11,865 nucleotides of DNA from Alphaproteobacteria bacterium (GTDB taxonomy: Bacteria; Pseudomonadota; Alphaproteobacteria; Sphingomonadales; Sphingomonadaceae): contig JAHJWA010000011.1 of the NCBI GenBank assembly GCA_018828205.1, positions 1-11,865 on the forward strand, read 5' to 3'. Positions 6,508 to 11,865 of this stretch are shown piece by piece (position 1 is the first letter of the stretch; every line of letters begins with the position of its first letter). Both the position numbers and the translations under genes were made by a program. Under the pieces are notes generated by a model that was not told where the DNA came from, searched no databases, and was given only the letters and a program-made list of their open reading frames with translations.

Positions 6508-7200
6508 TCAGCGACGCGAGCCGCCAAAGATGCGCGAGAGCATGTAGCCGGCGACGGCGGCCATGCCGATCGCGAGACCGGGGCTCTTGCGAACGAATTC
6601 GCGGCCGTCCTCGGTCAGCTCGTCGATCGACTTCTGGTCGAGCCGGGCGGCGGTGTCGTCGAGCGAGCGCGATGCGCTGCGGGCGTAATCGCCATATTGC
6701 GCGCCGAGCTTTTCGTCGACCACATGCGCGTTGTCGGCGACCATCTTGCTCAACGAGGCGATCCCGCCGCTCAACTTGGCCTTGCCGTCGTTTGCGAGTT
6801 CGCGACCCTTGGTCTTGGCTTCCTCGCCATAGCCCTTGGCGTCGGTGACGAGCGTATCGCCCTTGCCGCGGGCCTGGCTGCGATAGGCGTTCGCCCGCTC
6901 ACCGGCTTCGGCGCGAAGCGCGGCGGCACCGGCCTTGGCTTCCTGGACCGCTGCATTGAAGCGCGTCTTCGCTTCGGCGCGATGCTCGGTGGTCGCCCCG
7001 CTGTCGGCTGCGCCCGAGTCCTTGGTGGTCGCGCCTGCGGCAGCAGGAGCGGTGGTGGTGGAAGTTGCGGTGTTGGTCATGGGTGCGGTCTCCTTGGCTG
7101 CGCCGGTCTTGGCCACGGTCTTGCGCGGCTTTGCGGCGGTGGTTGTGCTGGCGGCGGCTTTCGTCGCCGCCTTATTGGTGCTGCTGGGCGTATCTGCCAT
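6508..7200 (-). CDS. DUF883-like membrane-anchored protein with histone-tail-like N-terminus, first gene of stress operon
   Basis: This 230-residue protein has three parts. Residues 1-75 are low-complexity Ala/Thr/Lys, including TAAKPRKTVAKTGAAKETA, like bacterial histone-H1-type tails. Residues 75-200 are predicted long amphipathic helices with many Ala, Lys and Glu. Residues 199-230, GREFVRKSPGLAIGMAAVAG and onward to FGGSRR, form a C-terminal membrane anchor of the DUF883/YqjD type. E. coli YqjD is a membrane-bound ribosome-associated stationary-phase protein; the same role here is inference. The ATG at 7198-7200 has AGGA (7208-7211) seven bases upstream. An EcfG-type promoter lies at 7270-7294, giving a leader of about 60 nt. 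Three further genes follow with short gaps or overlap. An internal ATG at codon 41 could give a shorter form without the first Lys-rich part. Confidence 0.8.
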   Translation of the reverse strand: MADTPSSTNKAATKAAASTTTAAKPRKTVAKTGAAKETAPMTNTATSTTTAPAAAGATTKDSGAADSGATTEHRAEAKTRFNAAVQEAKAGAAALRAEAGERANAYRSQARGKGDTLVTDAKGYGEEAKTKGRELANDGKAKLSGGIASLSKMVADNAHVVDEKLGAQYGDYARSASRSLDDTAARLDQKSIDELTEDGREFVRKSPGLAIGMAAVAGYMLSRIFGGSRR

Positions 7201-7269
7201 TGCTTTGTCCTACCCTCAATTTTCGGTTCTGGTCCGGACAGCCTGGAGCGACCCGGTCTTCGATATTGC

Positions 7270-7294
7270 AACGCAACTTGCGGAGCTTGGTTCC
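7270..7294 (-). promoter_or_regulatory. EcfG-type general stress response promoter for the four-gene membrane operon
   Basis: On the minus strand GGAAC (7294-7290) is followed by exactly 16 bases and then CGTT (7273-7270). This matches the established consensus GGAAC-N16/17-CGTT of EcfG, the alphaproteobacterial extracytoplasmic sigma factor released by the PhyR-NepR partner switch. The -10 element lies 69 bases ahead of the first operon gene's ATG at 7200. The match and spacing are seen directly; use by EcfG is inferred. The region is shared with the divergent eno leader. Confidence 0.78.
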
Positions 7295-7369
7295 GCGGCA
7301 TAGAGCGACCCGAACTCCCCATCTGGGGGTGTGTTAGCGAATTACAACACTTCGACGGAGCCCGCCGCC

Positions 7370-8656
7370 ATGACCCTGATCATCGACCTTCACGCCCGCG
7401 AGATTCTCGACAGCCGCGGCAACCCCACGGTCGAGGTCGACGTGCTGCTGGACGATGGCAGTTTCGGCCGCGCCGCGGTGCCTTCGGGGGCCTCGACCGG
7501 CGCTCATGAAGCCGCCGAACTGCGCGACGGCGACCCGGGGCGCTACCATGGCAAGGGCGTGCAGAAGGCGGTCGAGGCCGCCAACACCGAGATCGCCGAC
7601 GCCATCCTCGGAATGGATGCCGAGGATCAGCGCGACATCGACATGGTGATGATCGAACTCGACGGGACGCAGAACAAGAGCCGGCTCGGCGCCAACGCCA
7701 TCCTGGGCACCAGCCTCGCGGTCGCCAAAGCGGCGGCGGATGCACGCGGGCTGCCGCTCTATTCCTATGTCGGCGGGGTCTCGGCGCATGTCCTGCCGGT
7801 GCCGATGATGAACATCATCAATGGCGGCGAACATGCCGACAACCCGATCGACATCCAGGAATTCATGGTCATGCCGGTGGGCGCGGGCAGCCTCGCCGAG
7901 GGCGTGCGCTGGGGCGCGGAAATCTTCCACACGCTGAAAAAGGGCCTGGCGCAGAAGGGCCTATCCACCTCGGTCGGCGACGAGGGCGGCTTTGCGCCCG
8001 ATCTCGCCAGCACCCGCGACGCGCTCGATTTCATCATGGATTCGATCCGCAGCGCGGGCTTCGAGCCCGGCGAGGACGTCGTGCTCGCGCTCGACTGTGC
8101 CGCGACCGAATTCTACCGCGACGGCCGCTACGAGATTTCGGGCGAGAAGCTCTCGCTCGACGGCGAGCAGATGGCCGAATATCTCGATCGCCTGTGCCGT
8201 GACTACCCGATCCGTTCGATCGAGGACGGCATGGCCGAAGACGATTTCGAGGGCTGGAAGGCGCTGACGGAGCGGATCGGCGCAACCATCCAGCTGGTCG
8301 GCGACGATCTCTTCGTGACCAACCCCGCGCGGCTGTCGGACGGGATCGGGCGCGGGCTGGCCAATTCGCTGCTGGTCAAGGTCAACCAGATCGGCACGTT
8401 GTCCGAGACGCTCGATGCGGTCGATATCGCGACGCGCGCGGGCTACACCTCGGTGATGAGCCACCGCTCGGGCGAGACCGAGGATGCGACCATTGCCGAT
8501 CTCGCGGTCGCGACCAATTGCGGGCAGATCAAGACCGGCTCGCTGGCGCGCTCGGACCGGCTGGCGAAGTACAACCAGCTGATCCGGATCGAGGAAGAGC
8601 TCGGTCACAGCGCGCATTATGCGGGCCGGGCGTGTTTCGGAAAGCGCGCCCGCTGA
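7370..8656 (+). CDS. eno: Enolase (phosphopyruvate hydratase)
   Basis: A complete 428-residue enolase, which converts 2-phosphoglycerate to phosphoenolpyruvate in glycolysis and back in gluconeogenesis. The N-terminus IIDLHAREILDSRGNPTVEV and the loop VPSGASTGAHEA (37-48) are family hallmarks. Active-site residues are present: Glu164 in DIQEFM, Glu205 in SVGDEGGFAP, Mg2+ ligand Asp242 in LALDCAATEF, Glu in SIEDGMAEDD, Asp in VGDDLFVTN, Lys337 in LVKVNQIGTL, His365 in SHRSGETED and Lys388 in IKTGSLARSDR. The ATG at 7370 is preceded by CGGAG (7356-7360) at nine bases; the in-frame GTG at 7331 would add 13 non-conserved residues and was rejected. It is transcribed away from the stress operon and converges on a small membrane-protein gene. 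No clear housekeeping promoter was found in the 169-bp divergent gap. Confidence 0.98.
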   Translation: MTLIIDLHAREILDSRGNPTVEVDVLLDDGSFGRAAVPSGASTGAHEAAELRDGDPGRYHGKGVQKAVEAANTEIADAILGMDAEDQRDIDMVMIELDGTQNKSRLGANAILGTSLAVAKAAADARGLPLYSYVGGVSAHVLPVPMMNIINGGEHADNPIDIQEFMVMPVGAGSLAEGVRWGAEIFHTLKKGLAQKGLSTSVGDEGGFAPDLASTRDALDFIMDSIRSAGFEPGEDVVLALDCAATEFYRDGRYEISGEKLSLDGEQMAEYLDRLCRDYPIRSIEDGMAEDDFEGWKALTERIGATIQLVGDDLFVTNPARLSDGIGRGLANSLLVKVNQIGTLSETLDAVDIATRAGYTSVMSHRSGETEDATIADLAVATNCGQIKTGSLARSDRLAKYNQLIRIEEELGHSAHYAGRACFGKRAR

Positions 8657-8683
8657 CCGGTAGCCTCGCTCCCGGATTTCGGA

Positions 8684-8938
8684 TTAGGATTGTTCCGCCC
8701 GGTTCTTGGGATGGAACCAATATTGCCACACGCCCCAGGCGTTGATCAGCAGAAGCACGCCGTTCATCGCGGCGAGCGGGATCGCGCCGGTGCTCAGCCC
8801 GATATAGATCCACAGCACCGAAACGACGCAAAACAGAACGAAGCCCCATGCGGTCGCGCGGCGTCCGAGATCGAAGGCGATCATCGAGGCGGCGAGCACC
8901 GCGCCGATCGACGCGATCCAGTCGATCGGTCCGTTCAT
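8684..8938 (-). CDS. Small three-TM membrane protein, family not identified
   Basis: An 84-residue, very hydrophobic protein. Predicted membrane segments are about 5-22 (IDWIASIGAVLAASMIAF), 28-49 (ATAWGFVLFCVVSVLWIYIG) and 52-74 (AIPLAAMNGVLLLINAWGVW). A GRR motif follows the first segment and HPKNR follows the last, so the charged ends probably face the cytoplasm. The INAWGVWQYW pattern is reminiscent of PnuC-like or PQ-loop-like small membrane proteins, but this is only a resemblance. The ATG at 8936-8938 was chosen because AGGAGG lies 10 bases upstream and the hydrophobic domain begins there; the frame extension to 9028 would cross the leader. The gene converges with eno across 27 bases. 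A near-consensus EcfG element at 8980-9004 may control it. Confidence 0.75.
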   Translation of the reverse strand: MNGPIDWIASIGAVLAASMIAFDLGRRATAWGFVLFCVVSVLWIYIGLSTGAIPLAAMNGVLLLINAWGVWQYWFHPKNRAEQS

Positions 8939-8972
8939 TCCTGGGTTCCCTCCTGCAGGCCGGTTTGCCTGA

Positions 8973-9001
8973 TTGTCAGGACGCATCGTCCCGACTAGCG
9001 T
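8973..9001 (+). promoter_or_regulatory. Weak sigma70-like promoter candidate for the kinase gene
   Basis: TTGTCA (8973-8978) matches five of six bases of the -35 consensus; after 17 bases TAGCGT (8996-9001) matches only three of six for the -10. It is placed about 57 bases before the TTG start of the kinase and overlaps the divergent EcfG-like element. A small AGTCC-AAAA-GGACT hairpin (9022-9035) lies in the resulting leader. Confidence 0.25.
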
Positions 9002-9004
9002 TCC
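8980..9004 (-). promoter_or_regulatory. Near-consensus EcfG-type promoter for the small three-TM gene
   Basis: On the minus strand GGAAC (9004-9000), 16 bases, then CGTC (8983-8980). This differs from the EcfG consensus GGAAC-N16-CGTT only in the last base of the -10 element. It lies 41 bases ahead of the ATG at 8938, a normal leader length. Because the GTT is usually well conserved, activity would be weaker or absent; support comes from the correct position and orientation. Confidence 0.4.
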
Positions 9005-9044
9005 CTCTCTAACAAAGCACAAGTCCAAAAGGACTGGCGGTTGG

Positions 9045-9050
9045 GGAGGA
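9045..9050 (+). promoter_or_regulatory. Ribosome-binding site deciding a TTG start
   Basis: GGAGGA at 9045-9050 is seven bases ahead of TTG at 9058. This near-perfect Shine-Dalgarno sequence supports TTG as the start of the kinase gene; no ATG occurs near it in that frame. Confidence 0.7.
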
Positions 9051-9057
9051 GAGAGGC

Positions 9058-10113
9058 TTGGCGGAATTTCCTACGCATCCCGATGCGGTTACCGCCGCTT
9101 GGCTGGGCCGGGTGCTCGGCAGGCGGGTTGCGGCAATCCAATGGACCGCGATCGGGACCGGGCAGGTCGGCGACAGCGTCCGCTTCACGGTGGCATTCGA
9201 CGATCCGACCGCGAACGCCACGCTCGCGGCCAAATTCCCCGCCGCCGACCCGGCGAGCCGCGGGACCGCGGCGATGTTCGGGCTCTATCGCAAGGAGGTC
9301 CTTTTCTACCGCCAAGCGGCACCGCTGCTGCAGGTCCGCGTCCCGCGCGTGCATGTTGCCGAGATCGCAGATGACGGCGCCGATTTCCTGCTGCTGTTCG
9401 AGGATCTGGGCCCGGCGCGGCAGGGCGACCAGATCGCCAGCTGCAGCCTCGAAGACGCGAGGGCCGCGATCCGTCAGGCTGCGGCGATCCACGCGCCAAG
9501 CTGGGGCAGGGCAGAGCTGCTCGAGGCGGCCTGGCTGCAACCGCCCCCGGGGCAGGCCGAGCGGATCGCGCAGATGTACCCCCAGGCGCAGGCGATCTTC
9601 CGCGAACGCTATGGCGACGAACTGGACCCGGCGATGATGGCGCTGTGCGAGGAACTGGCGGCGCAGAGCGAGCGCTATTTCACCCGCCGCGATCCGCCGC
9701 AATGCTTGATCCACGGCGATTTCCGCCTCGATAACATGCTGTTCGACGTGCGCGGAGGGCAAGAGCCGATCGCGGTGCTCGACTGGCAGACCACCGCAAC
9801 CGGGCGCGGCATGACCGATGTCGCCTATTTCCTCGGCTGCGGGCTGGGCGAGGCGATGTGGCGCCCGCACGAGGACGAATTGCTCGATCTCTATCTGGCG
9901 GAAATGGCGGCGCGCGGGGTCGAACTGACGCGGACCGACATCGAGCGCGACTATCGGCTCGGCGCGCTCCACGGGGTCTCGACCGCGGTGTTCAGCGCTG
10001 CCTTCGTCGAACGCACCGAGCGCGGCGATGCCAATTTCCTCTCGATGGCACGCGGGGCCTGTTCGCTCGCGCTCGAGCATGACAGTATCGCCGCATTGCA
10101 GGGAGAAAACTGA
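9058..10113 (+). CDS. Phosphotransferase, APH/EcKL-type small-molecule kinase
   Basis: A 351-residue soluble kinase of the aminoglycoside-phosphotransferase fold, nearest in style to the ecdysteroid-kinase-like (EcKL) group and its bacterial relatives. A nucleotide-loop-like IGTGQVGDSVRFTV (32-45) and LAAKF with Lys59 form the N-lobe. KEVLFYRQAAPLLQVRVPRV and the hinge LLLFEDLG follow. The catalytic loop is HGDFRLDN (His219, Asp221, Asn226) and the metal-binding motif is LDWQ (Asp242). Asp221 is the expected catalytic base. Family members phosphorylate hydroxyl groups of diverse small molecules (antibiotics, choline, steroids); the substrate here cannot be read from sequence. The start is TTG, supported by GGAGGA. 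The stop TGA overlaps the ATG of the next gene by one base (TGATG), indicating translational coupling with the DUF7065/DUF7064 protein. Without other resistance genes, antibiotic resistance is a poor guess. Confidence 0.88.
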   Translation: MAEFPTHPDAVTAAWLGRVLGRRVAAIQWTAIGTGQVGDSVRFTVAFDDPTANATLAAKFPAADPASRGTAAMFGLYRKEVLFYRQAAPLLQVRVPRVHVAEIADDGADFLLLFEDLGPARQGDQIASCSLEDARAAIRQAAAIHAPSWGRAELLEAAWLQPPPGQAERIAQMYPQAQAIFRERYGDELDPAMMALCEELAAQSERYFTRRDPPQCLIHGDFRLDNMLFDVRGGQEPIAVLDWQTTATGRGMTDVAYFLGCGLGEAMWRPHEDELLDLYLAEMAARGVELTRTDIERDYRLGALHGVSTAVFSAAFVERTERGDANFLSMARGACSLALEHDSIAALQGEN

Positions 10114-11201
10114 TGGCCTTATCAAAAGGCGATGATTTTCCGATCCACCAGACACCCGAGCCGGTGGCCTTCGCGGGCACCGACCGCAATTTCTACGACC
10201 GCTATTTCTTCAACGGCTACGCCCCCGACGGCAGCGGCTTCTTTGCCGCAGCGCTCGGGGTCTACCCGCACCTCGATGTCATCGACGCGCATTTCAACGT
10301 GGTGCGCGACGGGGTGCAATATTGCCTCCACGCCAGTCGCGAGCTGGGGATGGAGCGGATGGATCTCTCGGTTGGCCCGTTCCAGATCGAGGTGATCGAG
10401 CCGCTCAAGCGGCTCAGGGTGAGGCTCGAAGCCTTCGAGGGTCTGGCCGCCGAGGTCGAATTCACCGGCCGCTCCTTCCCGATCGAGGAGCCGCGCTTCA
10501 TCCATCGGATCGGTCCGCGCGCCTTCATGGACTACACGCGGATGACGCAGAACGGCCATTACAAGGGCTGGATCGAGGTCGATGGCGACCGCCGCGAGCT
10601 GGCCCCAGGTACCAGCGGCACGCGCGACCGCAGCTGGGGCATCCGCCCGGTCGGAGCGCGCGATGCGCAGCCGATCCCCGGGCATCCGCAGCTAGGCTTC
10701 TTCTGGCAGTGGACCCCGATCAACTTTCCCGACGGCAGCCTGTTCTTCCACGTCAACGCCGACAGCCACGGGAACGCCTGGAACACCCGCGCGGTCTGGG
10801 CGCCCGATGGGGTCGATGCGGCGGGGCTCAACGAAGGAGCCGGGGGGATGCGCGCGCGGCTCGAGAGCGGCACCCGCTGGCCCAGCGGCGGGACGCTGTC
10901 GCTGGCGGTCAAGGGGGCACCCGAGCAATTGCAGCTCGAGCCGCTCGGGCGGTTCCAGATGCGTGGGTTGGGCTACACCCACCCCGAATGGGGCCACGGC
11001 ATCCACCACGGCGCGCTCCGGGTAGAGCGCGAGGATATCGACCTCGCCAGCCTCGATCCGCTCGCCCCGGAAAACCTGCATGTCCAGATGCCGGTCGCGG
11101 TGACCGGTGCCGATCTCGACGGCATCGGCGTGTTCGAGCAGCTGGCGATCGGGCCGTTCTCGCCGCTGGGGCTCGAGCAGGTGCTCGACGGCGCGCCCTA
11201 G
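10113..11201 (+). CDS. DUF7065/DUF7064 domain protein (AttH/CrtC-like beta-barrel), coupled to the kinase
   Basis: A 362-residue protein without signal peptide or membrane segment. The N-terminal half contains TPEPVAFAGTDRNFYDRYFF (14-33), FFAAALGVYPHLDVIDAHFN and a run of short beta-strands, as in DUF7065. The C-terminal half has FFWQWTPINFPDGSLFFHVN and YTHPEWGHGIHHGAL, as in DUF7064. The overall pattern resembles the double lipocalin-like proteins of the AttH and CrtC type, some of which hydrate or bind hydrophobic terpenoids; that relation is recalled from family knowledge, not tested. The ATG overlaps the kinase stop (TGATG) with GGGAGA at 10101-10106. The TAG stop overlaps the ribH stop on the other strand. 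The conserved Trp, His and Asp positions could line a ligand pocket. A role with the kinase on one hydrophobic hydroxylated compound is inferred from coupling; no reaction is assigned. Confidence 0.8.
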   Translation: MALSKGDDFPIHQTPEPVAFAGTDRNFYDRYFFNGYAPDGSGFFAAALGVYPHLDVIDAHFNVVRDGVQYCLHASRELGMERMDLSVGPFQIEVIEPLKRLRVRLEAFEGLAAEVEFTGRSFPIEEPRFIHRIGPRAFMDYTRMTQNGHYKGWIEVDGDRRELAPGTSGTRDRSWGIRPVGARDAQPIPGHPQLGFFWQWTPINFPDGSLFFHVNADSHGNAWNTRAVWAPDGVDAAGLNEGAGGMRARLESGTRWPSGGTLSLAVKGAPEQLQLEPLGRFQMRGLGYTHPEWGHGIHHGALRVEREDIDLASLDPLAPENLHVQMPVAVTGADLDGIGVFEQLAIGPFSPLGLEQVLDGAP

Positions 11202-11620
11202 CCGCCGAAGCGTTCCGCCAGCTTCAGCAGCGCCATCGCCGCCCTGGCCGCTTCGCCGCCCTTGTCCTTCTGCGCTGGGTCGGCGCGGACGCGCGCCTGG
11301 TTATCGTTCTCGACGGTGAGGATGCCGTTGCCGATCGCGATCCCGTCCATGGTCAGCGCCATGATTCCGCGCGCGCTTTCGCCCGCCACGATCTCGAAAT
11401 GATAGGTCTCGCCGCGGATCACCACGCCCAGCGCGACGAAGCCGTCGAATTGCGAATCTTCCGCAGCCAGCGAAATCGCGCCGGGAATTTCCAGCGCGCC
11501 TGGGACGGTGAGGACTTCTGCGGAGTGACCGGCAGCTTCGAGCGCCGCCTTCGCGCCGGCAATCAGCAGATCGTTGTATTCGTCGTAGAAACGCGCTTCG
11601 ACGATGAGGAATTTGGCCAT
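11198..11620 (-). CDS. ribH: 6,7-dimethyl-8-ribityllumazine synthase
   Basis: A 140-residue lumazine synthase. It condenses 3,4-dihydroxy-2-butanone 4-phosphate with 5-amino-6-ribitylaminouracil, the next-to-last step of riboflavin synthesis, usually as a pentamer or 60-mer shell. Diagnostic motifs are EARFYDEYNDLL (8-19), VPGALEIPGAI (39-49) and LGVVIRGETYHFEIVAGESA with His74 as the likely catalytic His, then NGILTVENDNQA. The ATG at 11618-11620 is preceded by AGGA (11630-11633) at nine bases; the longer frame to 11848 is out of frame with, and inside, the upstream ribBA gene and was rejected. It begins 14 bases after the upstream stop, so both are one operon. The TAG stop shares a CTAG with the TAG of the convergent gene. 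No FMN riboswitch is visible in the gap. Confidence 0.96.
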   Translation of the reverse strand: MAKFLIVEARFYDEYNDLLIAGAKAALEAAGHSAEVLTVPGALEIPGAISLAAEDSQFDGFVALGVVIRGETYHFEIVAGESARGIMALTMDGIAIGNGILTVENDNQARVRADPAQKDKGGEAARAAMALLKLAERFGG

Positions 11621-11634
11621 GTTGTTGGTTCCTG

Positions 11635-11865
11635 TCAGGCGGGGATGGGTTGCTGGCCGGTGACGCTGAGGCCGTAGCCCTCGAGCCCGACCACGGTCTT
11701 CTCGTGATCGCTGAGCAGGATCATGTCGCTCACCCCGCGATCGACCAGGATCTGCGCGCCGATGCCGTAATCGCGCAATTCGCCGCCGACATGCGGCGCG
11801 CGCGCGATCTCGGCCTGCAATTGCTCGGGGCGCTCGGGCATGATGCACACGATCACCCCGCTGCC
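11635..11865 (-). CDS. ribBA: 3,4-dihydroxy-2-butanone 4-phosphate synthase / GTP cyclohydrolase II-like protein, C-terminal part
   Basis: Only the last 76 codons are in the window; the 5' part continues past base 11865. The translation includes GSGVIVCIMPERPEQLQ, then LRDYGIGAQILVDRGVSDMI and LEGYGLSVTG. The LRDYGIGAQIL stretch and the ending are typical of the C-terminus of the GTP cyclohydrolase II domain. The identity as a fused RibBA protein rests on context (ribH follows 14 bases later) and on the common alphaproteobacterial arrangement; a stand-alone ribA cannot be excluded. In many alphaproteobacteria the cyclohydrolase part of such fusions lacks catalytic residues, and the residues needed to judge that lie outside the window. 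It supplies a riboflavin precursor to RibH. Confidence 0.85.
   Translation of the reverse strand, partial: GSGVIVCIMPERPEQLQAEIARAPHVGGELRDYGIGAQILVDRGVSDMILLSDHEKTVVGLEGYGLSVTGQQPIPA

Noticed and set aside
7278..7306. TTGCGG-N17-TAGAGC as a sigma70 promoter for eno
   Set aside because: The spacing is right, but only three of six bases match in each element, which is near chance in a sequence of this composition.
7313..7332. Short dyad around CCCCATCTGGGG in the eno leader as an operator or attenuator
   Set aside because: The arms are only five bases with a two-base loop and no T-run or known operator pattern; not enough to call.
6466..7509. A 347-codon plus-strand frame opposite the stress operon and into eno
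   Set aside because: It lies antisense to the DUF883-like gene and runs out of frame into eno; the Gly/Ala/Arg-rich translation has no family features.
9022..9035. AGTCC-AAAA-GGACT hairpin in the kinase leader as a regulatory RNA element
   Set aside because: A five-base-pair stem is too weak and common to support a riboswitch or attenuator; noted only within the promoter entry.
9058..10113. The kinase as an aminoglycoside resistance enzyme
   Set aside because: The fold is shared by many kinases; the sequence style is closer to EcKL relatives, and the coupled DUF7065/DUF7064 partner and absence of mobile elements argue against a resistance gene.
8995..10155. A 386-codon minus-strand frame opposite the kinase gene
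   Set aside because: It is antisense to a gene with clear kinase motifs and a strong SD; its own sequence shows no domain.
10322..11677. A 451-codon plus-strand frame overlapping the DUF7065/DUF7064 gene and ribH
   Set aside because: It is a shifted-frame shadow with Arg/Ala-rich composition, and it crosses two well-supported genes on different strands.

Overview
The window looks like part of a chromosome of a high-GC alphaproteobacterium. The housekeeping proteins and gene order (carA, carB, greA; eno; ribBA-ribH) and several small lineage-restricted families (a DUF4170 protein, DUF883-like membrane proteins, an EcfG-type promoter) point to Sphingomonadales, probably near Erythrobacteraceae. 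That placement is inferred from sequence character alone; no 16S or other marker is present.

Layout, left to right. (1) 1-4121, plus strand: the 3' end of carA and complete carB, together the carbamoyl-phosphate synthetase of pyrimidine and arginine synthesis. They are separated by about 550 bp. This gap holds three GC-rich palindromic repeats and an opposite-strand gene for a small DUF559 (Vsr-like, PD-(D/E)XK) endonuclease-type protein. Two of the repeats are direct copies that bracket the DUF559 gene. (2) 4223-4690, plus: greA, followed by hairpins in a convergent junction. (3) 4774-7200, minus: a DUF4170 protein and, upstream of it behind a strong hairpin, a four-gene membrane-protein operon. 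In transcription order this encodes a DUF883-like protein with a histone-tail-like N-terminus, a phage_holin_3_6/YqjE-like protein, a small one-TM protein with an Asp/His-rich tail, and a second DUF883-like protein. A perfect GGAAC-N16-CGTT element, the consensus of the alphaproteobacterial general stress sigma factor EcfG, lies 69 nt ahead of the first gene. (4) 7370-8656, plus: eno, divergent from the stress operon. (5) 8684-8938, minus: an 84-residue three-TM protein with a near-consensus EcfG element upstream. (6) 9058-11201, plus: a translationally coupled pair, an APH/EcKL-type small-molecule kinase and a DUF7065/DUF7064 protein. (7) 11198-11865, minus: ribH and the 3' end of a ribBA-type gene, for riboflavin synthesis.

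Most of the window is ordinary central metabolism. The parts worth a second look are the repeat-bracketed DUF559 cassette between carA and carB, the EcfG-promoted operon that resembles the RpoS-controlled yqjCDEK operon of Escherichia coli in content, and the kinase/DUF7065-DUF7064 pair, whose substrate is unknown. No RNA genes, CRISPR arrays or classical insertion sequences were seen.
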